Assembly (NCBI GenBank): GCA_963744105.1
Contig: CAVUSJ010000008.1
Location: 1 to 64,000 of the forward strand
From: DASUPK01 sp963744105
GTDB taxonomy: Bacteria > Actinomycetota > Thermoleophilia > Solirubrobacterales > 70-9
Direction of reading: 5' to 3'
Length of the DNA stretch: 64,000 nt
A program made the position numbers and the translations under genes. The notes under the pieces were generated by a model. It saw nothing but the letters and a program-made list of their open reading frames with translations. It searched no databases and was not told the DNA's origin. Positions 1-6,922 of this stretch are shown here, piece by piece. Numbering within the stretch: position 1 is the stretch's first letter; the number at the start of each line of letters is the position of its first letter.

Positions 1-11
1 GCAGTAGTTCT
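1..11 (+). repeat. Edge of a dispersed hairpin repeat copy
   Basis: The first 11 bases, GCAGTAGTTCT, are identical to 4580-4590, where they directly follow a CCGCTTTGGACGA hairpin-repeat arm. The window therefore probably opens inside another copy of the repeat, of which only the tail is visible. The sequence between here and the first gene also resembles the leader of the NTF2-like gene at 4169. Confidence 0.4.
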
Positions 12-39
12 GGTGGACCCGCGGGATACTGCGTAGGCG

Positions 40-843
40 ATGTCGCAGGAGAACGTCGAGCTGGCTCGCAGCGGATATGAGGCATACGCCAGAGGCGACT
101 TAGAGGCTGTCCTCGCCATACTCGACTCTGCAATCGAGGTGTGCCCGGACCAGGAAGCCATGGGCGAGGACTCCTATCGGGGCCACGAGGGCTTCGTGAA
201 GTACTTGGAGCGATGGCTGGAGCCGTGGGACGAATACCGGCTGATCCCTGAACGATTCATCGACGCTGGCGAGAACGTACTCGTCATCTATCGGGCGGTT
301 GGTCGCGGGAAGGGCAGCGGCGTCGAGGTCGAAACCAGGTGGGCTCATCTCTGGACGGTCCACGACGGCAAAGCCGTCCGGCTGGAGATTTTTTCGAAGC
401 CTGATGAGGCCCTCGAAGCCGCCGGCCTGTCGGAGCAGGCGATGTCCGAGGAGAACGTCGATGTGGCGAGGCAGTTGATTCAGGCCTTCAACCGCCGGGA
501 CCTGGCGGCCATGACCGAGAGATTCGCTCGCGAGATCGAATGGACCCCGGGCGGCCCCGCCGCCGTGGAACGCGCGGTCTACCAAGGCCGCGATGAGGTC
601 TCGGACGGGTTTGCGGAGACTTGGGAGACCTGGGAGGTGTTCGACCTCGAGGAGCACGAGGCTCGTGATCTGGGTGACTCGATCCTGTGGCTGGGACGCG
701 CCCAAATGAGAGGCGTCGCCGGTCACATCGAGCTCGACCAAGAGTTCGCGGTCCACCTCCTGATAGACAGCGGCAAGATCGTTCGAATCATGGGCTTCCG
801 CACGTGGCGAGAGGCCCTCGAAGCCGCCGGCCTGTCGGAATAG
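40..843 (+). CDS. Tandem SnoaL/NTF2-like domain protein
   Basis: A 267-residue protein made of two NTF2-like (SnoaL-type) domains in tandem. Residues 1-133 open with MSQENVELARSGYEAYARGD and residues 134-267 with MSEENVDVARQLIQAFNRRD, so the second half keeps an internal Met that looks like a former start. Both halves end in the same E-A-L-E-A-A-G-L-S-E motif, and the DNA at 410-434 and 817-840 is nearly identical, which points to fusion of two paralogues. This cone-shaped fold binds small hydrophobic ligands and is used by cyclases, isomerases and many uncharacterised proteins. No catalytic residues can be assigned, so the substrate is unknown. The stop codon lies inside the hairpin repeat that follows. 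Confidence 0.85.
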   Translation: MSQENVELARSGYEAYARGDLEAVLAILDSAIEVCPDQEAMGEDSYRGHEGFVKYLERWLEPWDEYRLIPERFIDAGENVLVIYRAVGRGKGSGVEVETRWAHLWTVHDGKAVRLEIFSKPDEALEAAGLSEQAMSEENVDVARQLIQAFNRRDLAAMTERFAREIEWTPGGPAAVERAVYQGRDEVSDGFAETWETWEVFDLEEHEARDLGDSILWLGRAQMRGVAGHIELDQEFAVHLLIDSGKIVRIMGFRTWREALEAAGLSE

Positions 844-888
844 CCGCTTTGGACGAAAAGCGGCGCTTTGCATGGAAAGCGGCGGTTT
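844..888 (+). repeat. Double-hairpin dispersed repeat, copy 1
   Basis: Two adjacent stem-loops. The first is CCGCTTT-GGACGA-AAAGCGG (844-863). The second has CGCTTT and AAAGCG arms round GCATGG (864-881) and is followed by GCGGTTT. It begins directly after the TAG of the NTF2-like gene, with GAATAGCCGCTTTGGACGA shared with the copy at 4565. It may terminate transcription or act as a REP-like element. Other copies are at 2591, 4098, 4565 and 5003. Confidence 0.7.
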
Positions 889-958
889 CACTCGCTTGTG
901 CCGACACTGACTCCGGCGGTGACTCGCCGATACCGCTCCCTTGCCGCTGATCCACCGC

Positions 959-2518
959 CTACTTCGCGCAGATCGGGTCGGTCCTTGTGCAGCGGATCAG
1001 TCGGCCTTCATTGATCAGCTCGTAGCTCTTCACAACCCGCTCGTAGGCGCCGATGTCTTGCGGCCTGTCGTTGCGGATGACCCCGCGCTCGTCGGCAGCG
1101 ATGCTGGAAACCGCGTTGTCAATCGCCCTCGAGCCACGCCCGAGCGCGATCGTCTGCAAGGGACGGCCGAACGCCCCGGGCTTGGCGCCGCCATTGTCGG
1201 CGAGCTTGCCCAGCGCCAGCCGCCCGCCGAACAGATCGCCGGCGGCGCCGAACCCCGAGCATCCGTCGGCGTTGCCGATCAGGTTGTGGCCCAGCGAGTC
1301 GAAGCTGCTCGAGGCGCCGAAGCAATCGAGGCCCGTGCCGCCGGCGCCGACGAGGTTGAGCGCCACAATCGTGTTCTGGACCCTGATCGCGTCGCCGCTG
1401 CCCTGGTAGAGGCCGCCGCCGACGTGCCCCGGGCCCGCGAGGTTGCGGGCGACGGTGTCGGCGTCAAGCTCGGTGGTCGAACTCCCGCCGGCTGCCCCGA
1501 CCCCCCCGCCATTGCCGCCGGCGCGGTTGTTGGCGACGGTCGAGTCCCGCATCCCAAATCCCACCACTCCCGCGAGTGCCCCAGACGCCGGAGCGACGGT
1601 TGTATGGATACCGCCACCGGAGGAGGCGGCGCGGTTCCCGGAGACGGTCGACCCCGTGACGAAATTCGACCCGGTGCCGCTGAAGGCGATCCCGCCTCCA
1701 TCCGCCCCGGCCTGATTGTCGGCGACGGTCGAGCCGTCTATACCCAGCCCGGTGCCGAAGAAGGCGCCCCCGGAGCCGCCGGCGCTGTTGTGGACGGCCC
1801 GGACGCCGCTGAAAATCTCCAAGAACCTTCCGGGGCTGCCGCTCATGTACACCGCGCCTCCGTCGCCGGCGGCGCTGTTTCCCTTGAGCAGCGCCATGCC
1901 CATTCCGCCGTTGAAAGTCGAAGTCGTGGAGAGAGTGGTGGCGAAGGCGCCGCCGTTGCCCGCGGCGACGTTGCTGACCAGGCGGCTGTTGTGAAGTTTG
2001 ACGAAGCCGCCACGGATCGCCCCGCCGTCGCCGTCATCGCCAGCGCTCATGCGGGCGTGGCCGTCTCGCGCCACGATCCCGTCCAGCCGCAGCCCCGGGC
2101 CGTGAACGTCGAAGATGCGGTCGATGTCGTTGCCGTCGATGACCGCCCGCGCTCCGCGATGGCGCTTGTTTTTGTTTCTTCCCACGAACCCCTTCGTCTC
2201 CACGGCCAGTTGCGAGGTCAGGTCGAGATCGCCGGTGACGGCGGCGTCCTCACCGAGGCCCGGCCGGGTGAGCTCGTAGCGCTTACCGGGGCGCAGAAGG
2301 ATCGTCGCTGGCATGCCGCTGGCGTTGGCGGCGATTACGGCCTCGCGAAGGGAGCAGTCCTTCGGTTTACACCCGTTCGGCGCCGGATCGTCGGTGCGGG
2401 TCGGACGGTAGGTCTTGCCAGAGGCGACGGAGGCCATCGCCAGCATCGCGACGGCCAGGCAGCCCGCCAGCAGGGCGCTGGTCCGGGGCCTCTTCGAAAG
2501 CTTCTTCAGGCGTCTCAT
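959..2518 (-). CDS. Secreted CSLREA / parallel beta-helix protein
   Basis: A 519-residue exported protein. The N-terminus has a basic stretch and a hydrophobic signal segment (about residues 14-34, ending MASVASGK), followed by a CSLREA domain (D-C-S-L-R-E-A-V, about residue 55). The middle has many G-G-A/G-G-A turns typical of right-handed parallel beta-helix repeats. It ends in a choice-of-anchor-Q-like tail (D-E-R-G-V-I-R-N and D-I-G-A-Y-E-R). Such proteins are found at the cell surface or outside the cell, as adhesins or polysaccharide-binding proteins, and no enzyme residues can be assigned. A second protein of the same architecture is encoded at 51140-53170. Confidence 0.85.
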   Translation of the reverse strand: MRRLKKLSKRPRTSALLAGCLAVAMLAMASVASGKTYRPTRTDDPAPNGCKPKDCSLREAVIAANASGMPATILLRPGKRYELTRPGLGEDAAVTGDLDLTSQLAVETKGFVGRNKNKRHRGARAVIDGNDIDRIFDVHGPGLRLDGIVARDGHARMSAGDDGDGGAIRGGFVKLHNSRLVSNVAAGNGGAFATTLSTTSTFNGGMGMALLKGNSAAGDGGAVYMSGSPGRFLEIFSGVRAVHNSAGGSGGAFFGTGLGIDGSTVADNQAGADGGGIAFSGTGSNFVTGSTVSGNRAASSGGGIHTTVAPASGALAGVVGFGMRDSTVANNRAGGNGGGVGAAGGSSTTELDADTVARNLAGPGHVGGGLYQGSGDAIRVQNTIVALNLVGAGGTGLDCFGASSSFDSLGHNLIGNADGCSGFGAAGDLFGGRLALGKLADNGGAKPGAFGRPLQTIALGRGSRAIDNAVSSIAADERGVIRNDRPQDIGAYERVVKSYELINEGRLIRCTRTDPICAK

Positions 2519-2972
2519 TCGGTTCCTTCGGTGGCTCTAACACCGGAACTCGCGTCACAGAGCGGGAGTTCTGGGCCTCGGCGCAAGTAGCCGCTTTGGA
2601 CGAAAAGCAGCACTTCCGCTTTGCATGGAAAGCGGCGGTTTGAGCAGGTTCTGGTTTCTTGGGACAGGAAGCGCCAGCAAGCAGCGGAGGCCTGGCCGCC
2701 GGGAGCGCCACTTTGCGCCGAATGGGCGCTGCTTTGGACGGAACGAGCGTTTGAACGACCGTTTGGACCACTCGCGCCTGGCCCCCGGACCTGGTATGAA
2801 TCATGACGAGTGGTCTGAGGACTGCCTGCCCAGACGCCCGCTGATCGAACGAAAGCGGTTCGCAGGTTGCCTGTCCCGACACCCCCAGTGCCCCTCCTCC
2901 AATAGGACAGTCGCGGTCTGACCGGCTGACGGCTTGGACTTGGACCCAAGCGGTCCGAGGAAGGAGGTTCAG
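2519..2972. other. 454-bp gene-free stretch with repeat copies
   Basis: No convincing gene. The reading frames here translate the hairpin repeat and its remnants in several phases and have no family features. It contains repeat copy 2 (2591-2640) and a degenerate remnant near 2731-2740 (GCTTTGGACG). The promoters of the flanking divergent genes (2518 leftward, 2973 rightward) must lie here, but no clear -35/-10 pair was recognised. Confidence 0.55.
2591..2640 (+). repeat. Double-hairpin dispersed repeat, copy 2
   Basis: The first stem is CCGCTTT / AAAGCAG (2591-2610, one mismatch). The second is a perfect 7-bp stem, CCGCTTT-GCATGG-AAAGCGG (2616-2635), followed by CGGTTT. The two hairpins are separated by CACTT, whereas in copy 1 they abut. 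The element lies upstream of the beta-helix gene, not after a stop codon, which weakens a pure terminator reading. Confidence 0.7.
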
Positions 2973-3203
2973 ATGGATGTTCTTGCCTGCCCCTGGTGTG
3001 CGCAGCGGTTTTCCGTGCGAAGTGCCGGAGTTCTCGGAGGATGGCGCTGCAGCACTTGCAGCAACGAGTTGGAGGTTGTCTCTCGCGATGCCTTCCGGAT
3101 CGGCTTGCTAGGCGCTCCGGTGCGGTCCGACTACCACCTGCATTCAATGGGCGCCGAGGCGAACGAAACGCCCAACCGAATCGAAGCCGGCTCCCATGTA
3201 TGA
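2973..3203 (+). CDS. Small CxxC zinc-ribbon-like protein
   Basis: A 76-residue protein. The ATG at 2973 is preceded by a strong ribosome-binding site, AAGGAGG (about 2960-2966). The N-terminal third holds two Cys pairs, C-P-W-C and C-S-T-C, 18-20 residues apart, which is a zinc-ribbon spacing; the rest is polar and unmatched. Its stop overlaps the ATG of the next gene (ATGTATGA at 3196-3203), so the two are likely co-translated. The function is unknown; a role as a metal-binding adaptor or nucleic-acid-binding protein is only a guess. Confidence 0.65.
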   Translation: MDVLACPWCAQRFSVRSAGVLGGWRCSTCSNELEVVSRDAFRIGLLGAPVRSDYHLHSMGAEANETPNRIEAGSHV

Positions 3204-3498
3204 CAACGGACGGCCACGCGAAACACAGCGCTTTCAGCTCCACCTCGCCCCTACCGTCGTCAAGCTGCCTCGAAGGCACAACGCCGAGGCGGCTAACCGG
3301 ATCCTCAGAGAGCTGGCCGAGTTCTACCCAGTCACCCTCAGCCACTCATCGGTCCAGATCGCGGTGGACCGCGGTCGGGCCGCGGAAGCGCCGCTTCGCG
3401 TCGCGACGATCCTCGACGACATCGACAAGGCATGGGAGGAGCACTTCCACCTGCCGCAATTGAGTGCGCCAAGGCTCTGGCGCGAACCCGTCGTCTGA
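3196..3498 (+). CDS. Hypothetical protein coupled to the CxxC protein
   Basis: A 100-residue soluble protein that starts inside the last codons of the CxxC protein (8-base overlap), an arrangement typical of translational coupling. It has no signal peptide, membrane segment or motif that I recognise. The composition (regular amphipathic helices such as E-A-A-N-R-I-L-R-E-L-A-E-F-Y, and D-D-I-D-K-A-W-E-E-H-F) looks like that of a folded protein, not of a chance frame. Partnership with the upstream protein is inferred from the overlap only. Confidence 0.6.
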   Translation: MYDNGRPRETQRFQLHLAPTVVKLPRRHNAEAANRILRELAEFYPVTLSHSSVQIAVDRGRAAEAPLRVATILDDIDKAWEEHFHLPQLSAPRLWREPVV

Positions 3499-3676
3499 GG
3501 CGTCGCCTTCCCTGTCGCGTGAGTCCGGGCTTGATCACCACCTGACCGGCGGCTCCGCCTCGATGCATTTCGTTGGACTGAACGGGACCTAGCTGTGTGC
3601 ATGGAAAGCCGAACTCATCACGGATTAGGTAGTCAGCACGGTGTTCAGGCCGCCCGCAGGGGCCCAGCATTGGTCT

Positions 3677-4087
3677 ATGGAGAGCCGCGAGTTACACCCC
3701 GACGACGAGGCGAGGATGAGAGAGCCTCTCGCGGACGGACTGGGCTCCCTGCGCGCCGACATCTCCACCGCGATAGTCGGCCTCTACAAGAAGCACTTCG
3801 GCAAAGGCCCGACCCACTGCCGTACCTATCTGGAGCCCGATCTCGTGGTGGTGATCCTGGGTGAGGGCTACACGGTGGGCGAGGGGACGCTGTTCGAGGC
3901 CGGCAAGTGGTACGACGTCCGCAATGCCCGGCAGATCTGGCAGGACAGCATGCAGGAGCGCTTCGTCGCGACGATCGAGGAGCTCACGGAGCGCAAGGTC
4001 AAGGGCTTCTTGAGCGCCAATCGCCAGGATCCGGATTTCGCCGTGGAGCTCTTCGTGCTCGAGCCTCCGGACGCTGAGGCGGCCTAG
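3677..4087 (+). CDS. DUF2294 family protein
   Basis: A 136-residue protein recognised as DUF2294-like by the core I-V-G-L-Y-K-K-H-F-G-K-G-P, then T-Y-L-E-P-D-L-V-V-V-I-L, then a C-terminal helix-strand region (T-I-E-E-L-T-E-R-K-V-K-G-F). The family is small, soluble and of unknown function, and occurs in bacteria with varied neighbours. The start is uncertain: ATG 3677 has no clear ribosome-binding site, and GTG 3641 would add 12 residues. The gene ends ten bases before repeat copy 3. Confidence 0.75.
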   Translation: MESRELHPDDEARMREPLADGLGSLRADISTAIVGLYKKHFGKGPTHCRTYLEPDLVVVILGEGYTVGEGTLFEAGKWYDVRNARQIWQDSMQERFVATIEELTERKVKGFLSANRQDPDFAVELFVLEPPDAEAA

Positions 4088-4097
4088 CCTCGAATAG

Positions 4098-4143
4098 CCG
4101 CTTTGGACGAGAAGCGACTACCGCTTTGCATGGAAAGCGGCGG
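4098..4143 (+). repeat. Double-hairpin dispersed repeat, copy 3
   Basis: The first arm pair is CCGCTTT / GAAGCGA (imperfect, 4098-4117). The second is the perfect CCGCTTT-GCATGG-AAAGCGG (4121-4140). It lies between the DUF2294 stop and the next NTF2-like gene, whose leader begins within 30 bases. The preceding bases CGAATAG match those at the stop codons before copies 1 and 4. Confidence 0.7.
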
Positions 4144-4168
4144 TCTCTGTGGAGATACTGCAGGGCGG

Positions 4169-4564
4169 ATGTCGCAGGCCAATGTTGAGACCATTCGCAC
4201 CGCGTTGAGGGCCCTTGACCGGCGCGACGTGGAGCTCTACCTCAGCGTCGCATCTCCCGAGATCGAACTGATCACCCCCGCGGCACCCCTGGAGGGCGCG
4301 AACGTCGGTCACGAGGGGATTCGACGGTTCTTCCAGGAGTTGGAGGAATCCGCCGAATCGAGCAGCTTCGAGGTCAAGGAGGTCCGGGCGGTCGGCGAGC
4401 GCGTAATTGCGTTCTTCAGGGTGAGGGGAGTGGGTCGAATCAGCGGTGCGGAGACCTCTATGGACCTCGCCGGGGTGTATTCGGTCGAAGACGGCAAGAT
4501 CCGGCGCGCCGAGATCTTCGCGGACCGCGACGCCGCACTCCAAGCAGTGCGGCGATCCGAATAG
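4169..4564 (+). CDS. SnoaL/NTF2-like protein
   Basis: A 131-residue single-domain NTF2-like protein beginning M-S-Q-A-N-V-E-T-I-R-T-A-L-R-A-L-D-R-R-D, clearly paralogous to each half of the 40-843 protein. Frame upstream of 4169 stays open but only translates the hairpin repeat, so ATG 4169 is preferred; G-A-T-G-T-C-G-C-A-G-G at the start is shared with the gene at 40. The fold forms a ligand pocket. The reaction is unknown. It is flanked on both sides by hairpin repeats, so gene and repeats look like a cassette. Confidence 0.85.
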   Translation: MSQANVETIRTALRALDRRDVELYLSVASPEIELITPAAPLEGANVGHEGIRRFFQELEESAESSSFEVKEVRAVGERVIAFFRVRGVGRISGAETSMDLAGVYSVEDGKIRRAEIFADRDAALQAVRRSE

Positions 4565-4590
4565 CCGCTTTGGACGAGAGCAGTAGTTCT
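4565..4590 (+). repeat. Dispersed hairpin repeat, truncated copy 4
   Basis: Begins exactly at the TAG of the NTF2-like gene with CCGCTTTGGACGA, then departs from the consensus into GAGCAGTAGTTCT, which is the sequence seen at the very start of the window. Only the first arm and loop are intact. Confidence 0.55.
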
Positions 4591-4661
4591 TTAGGCTCGC
4601 GCCGCTCGAATCACTATGCGACTGCGCCTGCCAAGAACGTTGAGTACATTGCGTTCCGTTG

Positions 4662-4982
4662 ATGGCGGCGGCGGCAACACTGGTCATGTGGTTTTCTCTG
4701 CGCTCGCCCGAGCTGGCCGAGGACTTTGAGCGTCTAATGGCCAGCGATCGGGACATCGTCCGTAGCTCGCTGAACACGATGTCGGATTACCGATTGACGC
4801 GGCCGATGGATGTGCCCGGACAGGCGGGTGGGGGTGAAGCAGCCGATTACGTGCTGATGGCGGAGATCGTCAACGTCGAGAACTGGGAGCAACAGGCCGA
4901 GGAACGGACTCAGGAGTTGGCTGATGACTTGGCGCATCTGGTCTCCAGTCGGAAGTACCTCGTCCTCGAACGCGTCCTTTGA
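4662..4982 (+). CDS. Small hypothetical protein, ferredoxin-like fold suspected
   Basis: A 106-residue soluble protein. A beta strand (V-M-W-F-S-L-R), an acidic helix (E-L-A-E-D-F-E-R-L-M), and a late Y-V-L-M-A-E-I-V-N-V strand followed by a long helix suggest the alpha+beta ferredoxin-like fold of REDY/Dabb-type small monooxygenase-like proteins. That is a shape argument, not a match. The start could be the TTG at 4659 or ATG 4662; ATG is chosen. It lies between repeat copies 4 and 5. Confidence 0.55.
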   Translation: MAAAATLVMWFSLRSPELAEDFERLMASDRDIVRSSLNTMSDYRLTRPMDVPGQAGGGEAADYVLMAEIVNVENWEQQAEERTQELADDLAHLVSSRKYLVLERVL

Positions 4983-5002
4983 AACAAGTTTCAGTTCTGA
5001 CG

Positions 5003-5036
5003 CCGCTTCTGCTTTGGACGAGAAGCGGCGCTTTGC
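5003..5036 (+). repeat. Dispersed hairpin repeat, rearranged copy 5
   Basis: CCGCTTCT (5003-5010) and AGAAGCGG (5021-5028) form a perfect 8-bp stem enclosing GCTTTGGACG, followed by the start of the second hairpin (CGCTTTGCA). Both arms have changed relative to the consensus, but pairing is kept, a compensatory pattern that argues for a structural role. It lies about 20 bases after the stop at 4982. Confidence 0.6.
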
Positions 5037-5080
5037 AGTGCGAGCCGCTCTACCCGGCCGTCGTTTTCCCTCGCTCAGTC

Positions 5081-5114
5081 AAAAAACCAAAGACGCCGCA
5101 GCGGCTAGCGTCTT
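5081..5114 (-). terminator. Rho-independent terminator of the coiled-coil gene
   Basis: Read on the minus strand, AAGACGC and GCGTCTT arms pair (5108-5114 with 5090-5096), followed by GG and six Ts (5081-5086). The stem starts at the stop codon of the gene at 5114-5431, so it is placed to end that transcript. Confidence 0.65.
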
Positions 5115-5431
5115 CATTTGGTCTCCTGCTTCGACTCGATGATGGCGCGTAGCGCAAACCATCTCGAGCCGTCGTCTTGCTCCTCAAGCCACTTCCGTAT
5201 CTGAGCCAACTTGGCCCTCTCGTCCCTCACCATCTCCACGAGAACCTGGGCGCTCTCGCGCTCGGCGGTTCGGAGTTTGCGTGCATCGTCCCGCTCCCGC
5301 CGAAGGAGAACCGTTTCCTTCATCTGGTCTTCGAGCGCGGCCTCGGCCGCTTCCAAGTCTTTCTCCGCTTGCCCCAAATCCCGCTCGGCAGCTCTAGCGC
5401 GGGCGCGGAGCGTCTTCAGTCTCTTGCTCAT
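5114..5431 (-). CDS. Coiled-coil hypothetical protein
   Basis: A 105-residue, highly charged protein that is almost entirely predicted coiled coil. Heptad-like runs such as A-A-E-R-D-L-G-Q-A-E-K-D-L-E and V-L-L-R-R-E-R-D-D-A-R-K-L cover residues 5-85, and a short W-F-A-L-R-A-I-I-E end follows. There is no signal or membrane segment. It may be structural or dimerising, and no function can be assigned. A good terminator follows directly, which supports it as a real transcript. Confidence 0.55.
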   Translation of the reverse strand: MSKRLKTLRARARAAERDLGQAEKDLEAAEAALEDQMKETVLLRRERDDARKLRTAERESAQVLVEMVRDERAKLAQIRKWLEEQDDGSRWFALRAIIESKQETK

Positions 5432-5530
5432 CAGCTCAGGTGGCAGTCTTTCACGCTCGCGGAGTCAAAAAAGGCGAACGGCCCCCGGAGGGACCGCCGC
5501 TCGACGTTGACTCATTGGTCGAGGACTCCC

Positions 5531-5635
5531 TTAGGGCACGCCACGATCGCGATCACGCTCGACACCTACTCGCACGCGATTACCGCCATGCAGGCGGACG
5601 CGGCAACCAAGATCGCAGCGCTGCTCGACGGCTAG
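5531..5635 (+). pseudogene. 3' stub of a tyrosine recombinase (integrase)
   Basis: The last 34 codons before TAG 5633-5635 read L-G-H-A-T-I-A-I-T-L-D-T-Y-S-H, then A-M-Q-A-D-A-A-T-K-I-A-A-L-L-D-G. This is the C-terminal end of phage-type tyrosine recombinases: L-G-H-x-x-I-x-x-T-x-x-x-Y-x-H carries the conserved His and the nucleophilic Tyr. Upstream of 5531 the match stops abruptly, so the catalytic Arg and the rest of the enzyme are missing. It is a decayed remnant of an integrated element, and marks the border between the accessory left end and core genes. Confidence 0.75.
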
Positions 5636-5656
5636 GGTTGCAGTTTGGGTTGCAGT
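5635..5656. repeat. Short direct repeat next to the integrase stub
   Basis: GGGTTGCAGT occurs twice, at 5635-5644 and 5647-5656, a 12-bp period, beginning in the stop codon of the integrase remnant. Attachment-site core sequences often lie at this position beside integrase genes, but no partner copy was found in the window, so the role is only a suggestion. Confidence 0.3.
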
Positions 5657-5657
5657 A

Positions 5658-5683
5658 GCGGTTTTGGCGGCGACGGAAACCGC
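5658..5683. terminator. Terminator-like hairpin
   Basis: GCGGTTT (5658-5664) pairs with AAACCGC (5677-5683) in a 7-bp stem located 13 bases beyond the stop of the minus-strand Fe-S gene at 5697. No T-run follows on either strand, so termination would be weak or factor-dependent. Confidence 0.35.
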
Positions 5684-5696
5684 ATAGCCAAGCCGT

Positions 5697-6005
5697 TTAG
5701 TAGCCCAAAGCGAACTTCGCGTCCTCGCTCATCATCTCCGGGGACCACGGCGGGTCGAAGACCATCTTCGGGTGGACCTTGTCGATCCCCTCGATCTGGC
5801 CGACGAACTCGCGCATCTGCTCCGAGACCTGCGGCCCGATCGGGCACGCGGGCGTCGTCAGCGTGAAGGTGATGAAGGCCTCCGGGCCCTCGATCTCGAC
5901 GTCGTAGACGAGGCCCAGGGAGACGAAGTCGAGCCCCAGTTCGGGATCGATGACCTCCTCGAGCGCCTCGTAAATGTCCTCTTCGGTTGTCGCTTCGGTT
6001 GCCAT
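5697..6005 (-). CDS. MIP18/DUF59 family Fe-S assembly protein (SufT/PaaD-like)
   Basis: A 102-residue one-domain MIP18-family (DUF59) protein: E-E-D-I-Y-E-A-L-E-E-V-I-D-P-E-L-G near the start, V-S-L-G-L-V-Y-D-V in the middle and the conserved T-T-P-A-C-P-I-G motif with its Cys at about 55. Family members help build or transfer Fe-S clusters (SufT) or act in PaaD-like complexes. The ATG at 6005 has the ribosome-binding site GGAGG seven bases upstream. It overlaps the stop of the next gene upstream by one base (TAATG), so they form an operon. Confidence 0.85.
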   Translation of the reverse strand: MATEATTEEDIYEALEEVIDPELGLDFVSLGLVYDVEIEGPEAFITFTLTTPACPIGPQVSEQMREFVGQIEGIDKVHPKMVFDPPWSPEMMSEDAKFALGY

Positions 6006-6292
6006 TAGCCTCCAGCCACCCAGTTGCCGCCTCGATTGACCTCCACCACGTTCCGTGGATCCCCAGCGTAGTCGGGCTTCGGCCTCGCCTCGGTGGAGCT
6101 CCCGCTGGGGCCCTCGCTCGGCGCCAGGCCGACCTTCACGACCGCCCACTCGCCGAGCTGCTGCTCGGCAACCAGCCAGGTCGCATCGGGGTGCTCCGCC
6201 GCCATCCGGTCGCGCTCGTCCTGTGCCTGTTCGCGATTCATCCCGACAAAGGATAGAAGGACCGCTCTCCGGGTCTGCCGGAACGACTCCAT
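6005..6292 (-). CDS. Small hypothetical protein upstream of the MIP18-like gene
   Basis: A 95-residue soluble protein. The core N-R-E-Q-A-Q-D-E-R-D-R-M-A-A-E-H-P-D-A-T-W, followed by a strand L-V-A-E-Q-Q and E-W-A-V-V-K-V-G-L, looks like a folded short alpha/beta unit; the C-terminal third is polar and probably flexible. The start may be 6292 or the internal ATG at 6241. Its stop overlaps the next start (TAATG). The function is unknown, and an association with Fe-S maturation is only suggested by the operon. Confidence 0.65.
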   Translation of the reverse strand: MESFRQTRRAVLLSFVGMNREQAQDERDRMAAEHPDATWLVAEQQLGEWAVVKVGLAPSEGPSGSSTEARPKPDYAGDPRNVVEVNRGGNWVAGG

Positions 6293-6310
6293 GAGTAGCC
6301 TTCCCAGGCC

Positions 6311-6922
6311 TTGTTCCTCATCGTCCTGATCTTCATCCTCATCCCGCTCGCGGAGCTCTACGTGATCATCCAGGTCGGCAACGCGATCGGCCTGATCCCC
6401 ACCCTGATCCTGCTTCTGCTCGACGCCCTGCTGGGCTCGATGCTGCTCCGGCATCAGGGGCGGGCCGCGTGGATCCAGTTCAATCGCGCGCTGGCGGAGA
6501 ACCGTCTCCCGCACAAGGAGGTCTTCGACGGCATCCTGATCATCCTGGGCGGGGCACTGCTGCTCACGCCCGGGTTCATCACCGACATCTTCGGGCTCGT
6601 CCTGCTGATCCCGCCGACGCGCGCGATCGTGCGCGGCATCTCCTCGCGGATCGTGCGCAGGCGGATGGCGATGGGCGCGACGTTCTGGACGATGAGCCGC
6701 GCCGGGCGGCCTCCCCGGCAGCGCCCGGCGGCGGGCGGACCGGGCCCCGGCCCCGGGGAGCCACCGCCCAGTGGCGGCCCGATCCCCGACGATCTCTTCA
6801 ATTGGGAGGAGCCGCCCGGGCCTCCGGGCGGTAGCCGGCACCCCGACGACATCGAGGGCACCGGTCACGAGATCCGCGACGAGGACGAGCTGCCGCCCGG
6901 CCGGGAGCCCTTCGGCGGATGA
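6311..6922 (+). CDS. fxsA: FxsA family membrane protein
   Basis: A 203-residue membrane protein. Hydrophobic segments at about 2-22 (ending P-L-A-E-L-Y-V-I-I-Q-V-G), 28-45 and 75-98 (G-G-A-L-L-L-T-P-G-F-I-T-D) match FxsA, named in E. coli for suppressing F-factor exclusion of phage T7. Residues 130-203 are a Pro/Gly-rich, acidic tail that the E. coli protein has in a different form. The start is TTG 6311 by reading frame, with no clear ribosome-binding site. The gene is divergent from the small gene at 6292 with only 18 bases between, and the stop overlaps the next ATG. Confidence 0.8.
   Translation: MFLIVLIFILIPLAELYVIIQVGNAIGLIPTLILLLLDALLGSMLLRHQGRAAWIQFNRALAENRLPHKEVFDGILIILGGALLLTPGFITDIFGLVLLIPPTRAIVRGISSRIVRRRMAMGATFWTMSRAGRPPRQRPAAGGPGPGPGEPPPSGGPIPDDLFNWEEPPGPPGGSRHPDDIEGTGHEIRDEDELPPGREPFGG

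Noticed and set aside
780..792. tRNA-like GTTCGAATC within the first NTF2-like gene
   Set aside because: No cloverleaf around it; simple coding coincidence.
941..2590. 549-codon plus-strand frame across the beta-helix gene
   Set aside because: It is the complement of a strongly featured secreted protein. Its product is a Gly/Ala/Arg/Val-rich shadow with no domain.
2367..3345. Overlapping minus-strand frames near the gene-free stretch
   Set aside because: They run through the hairpin repeats and into known genes in other frames, and translate repeat sequence (R-F-A-W-K-type runs).
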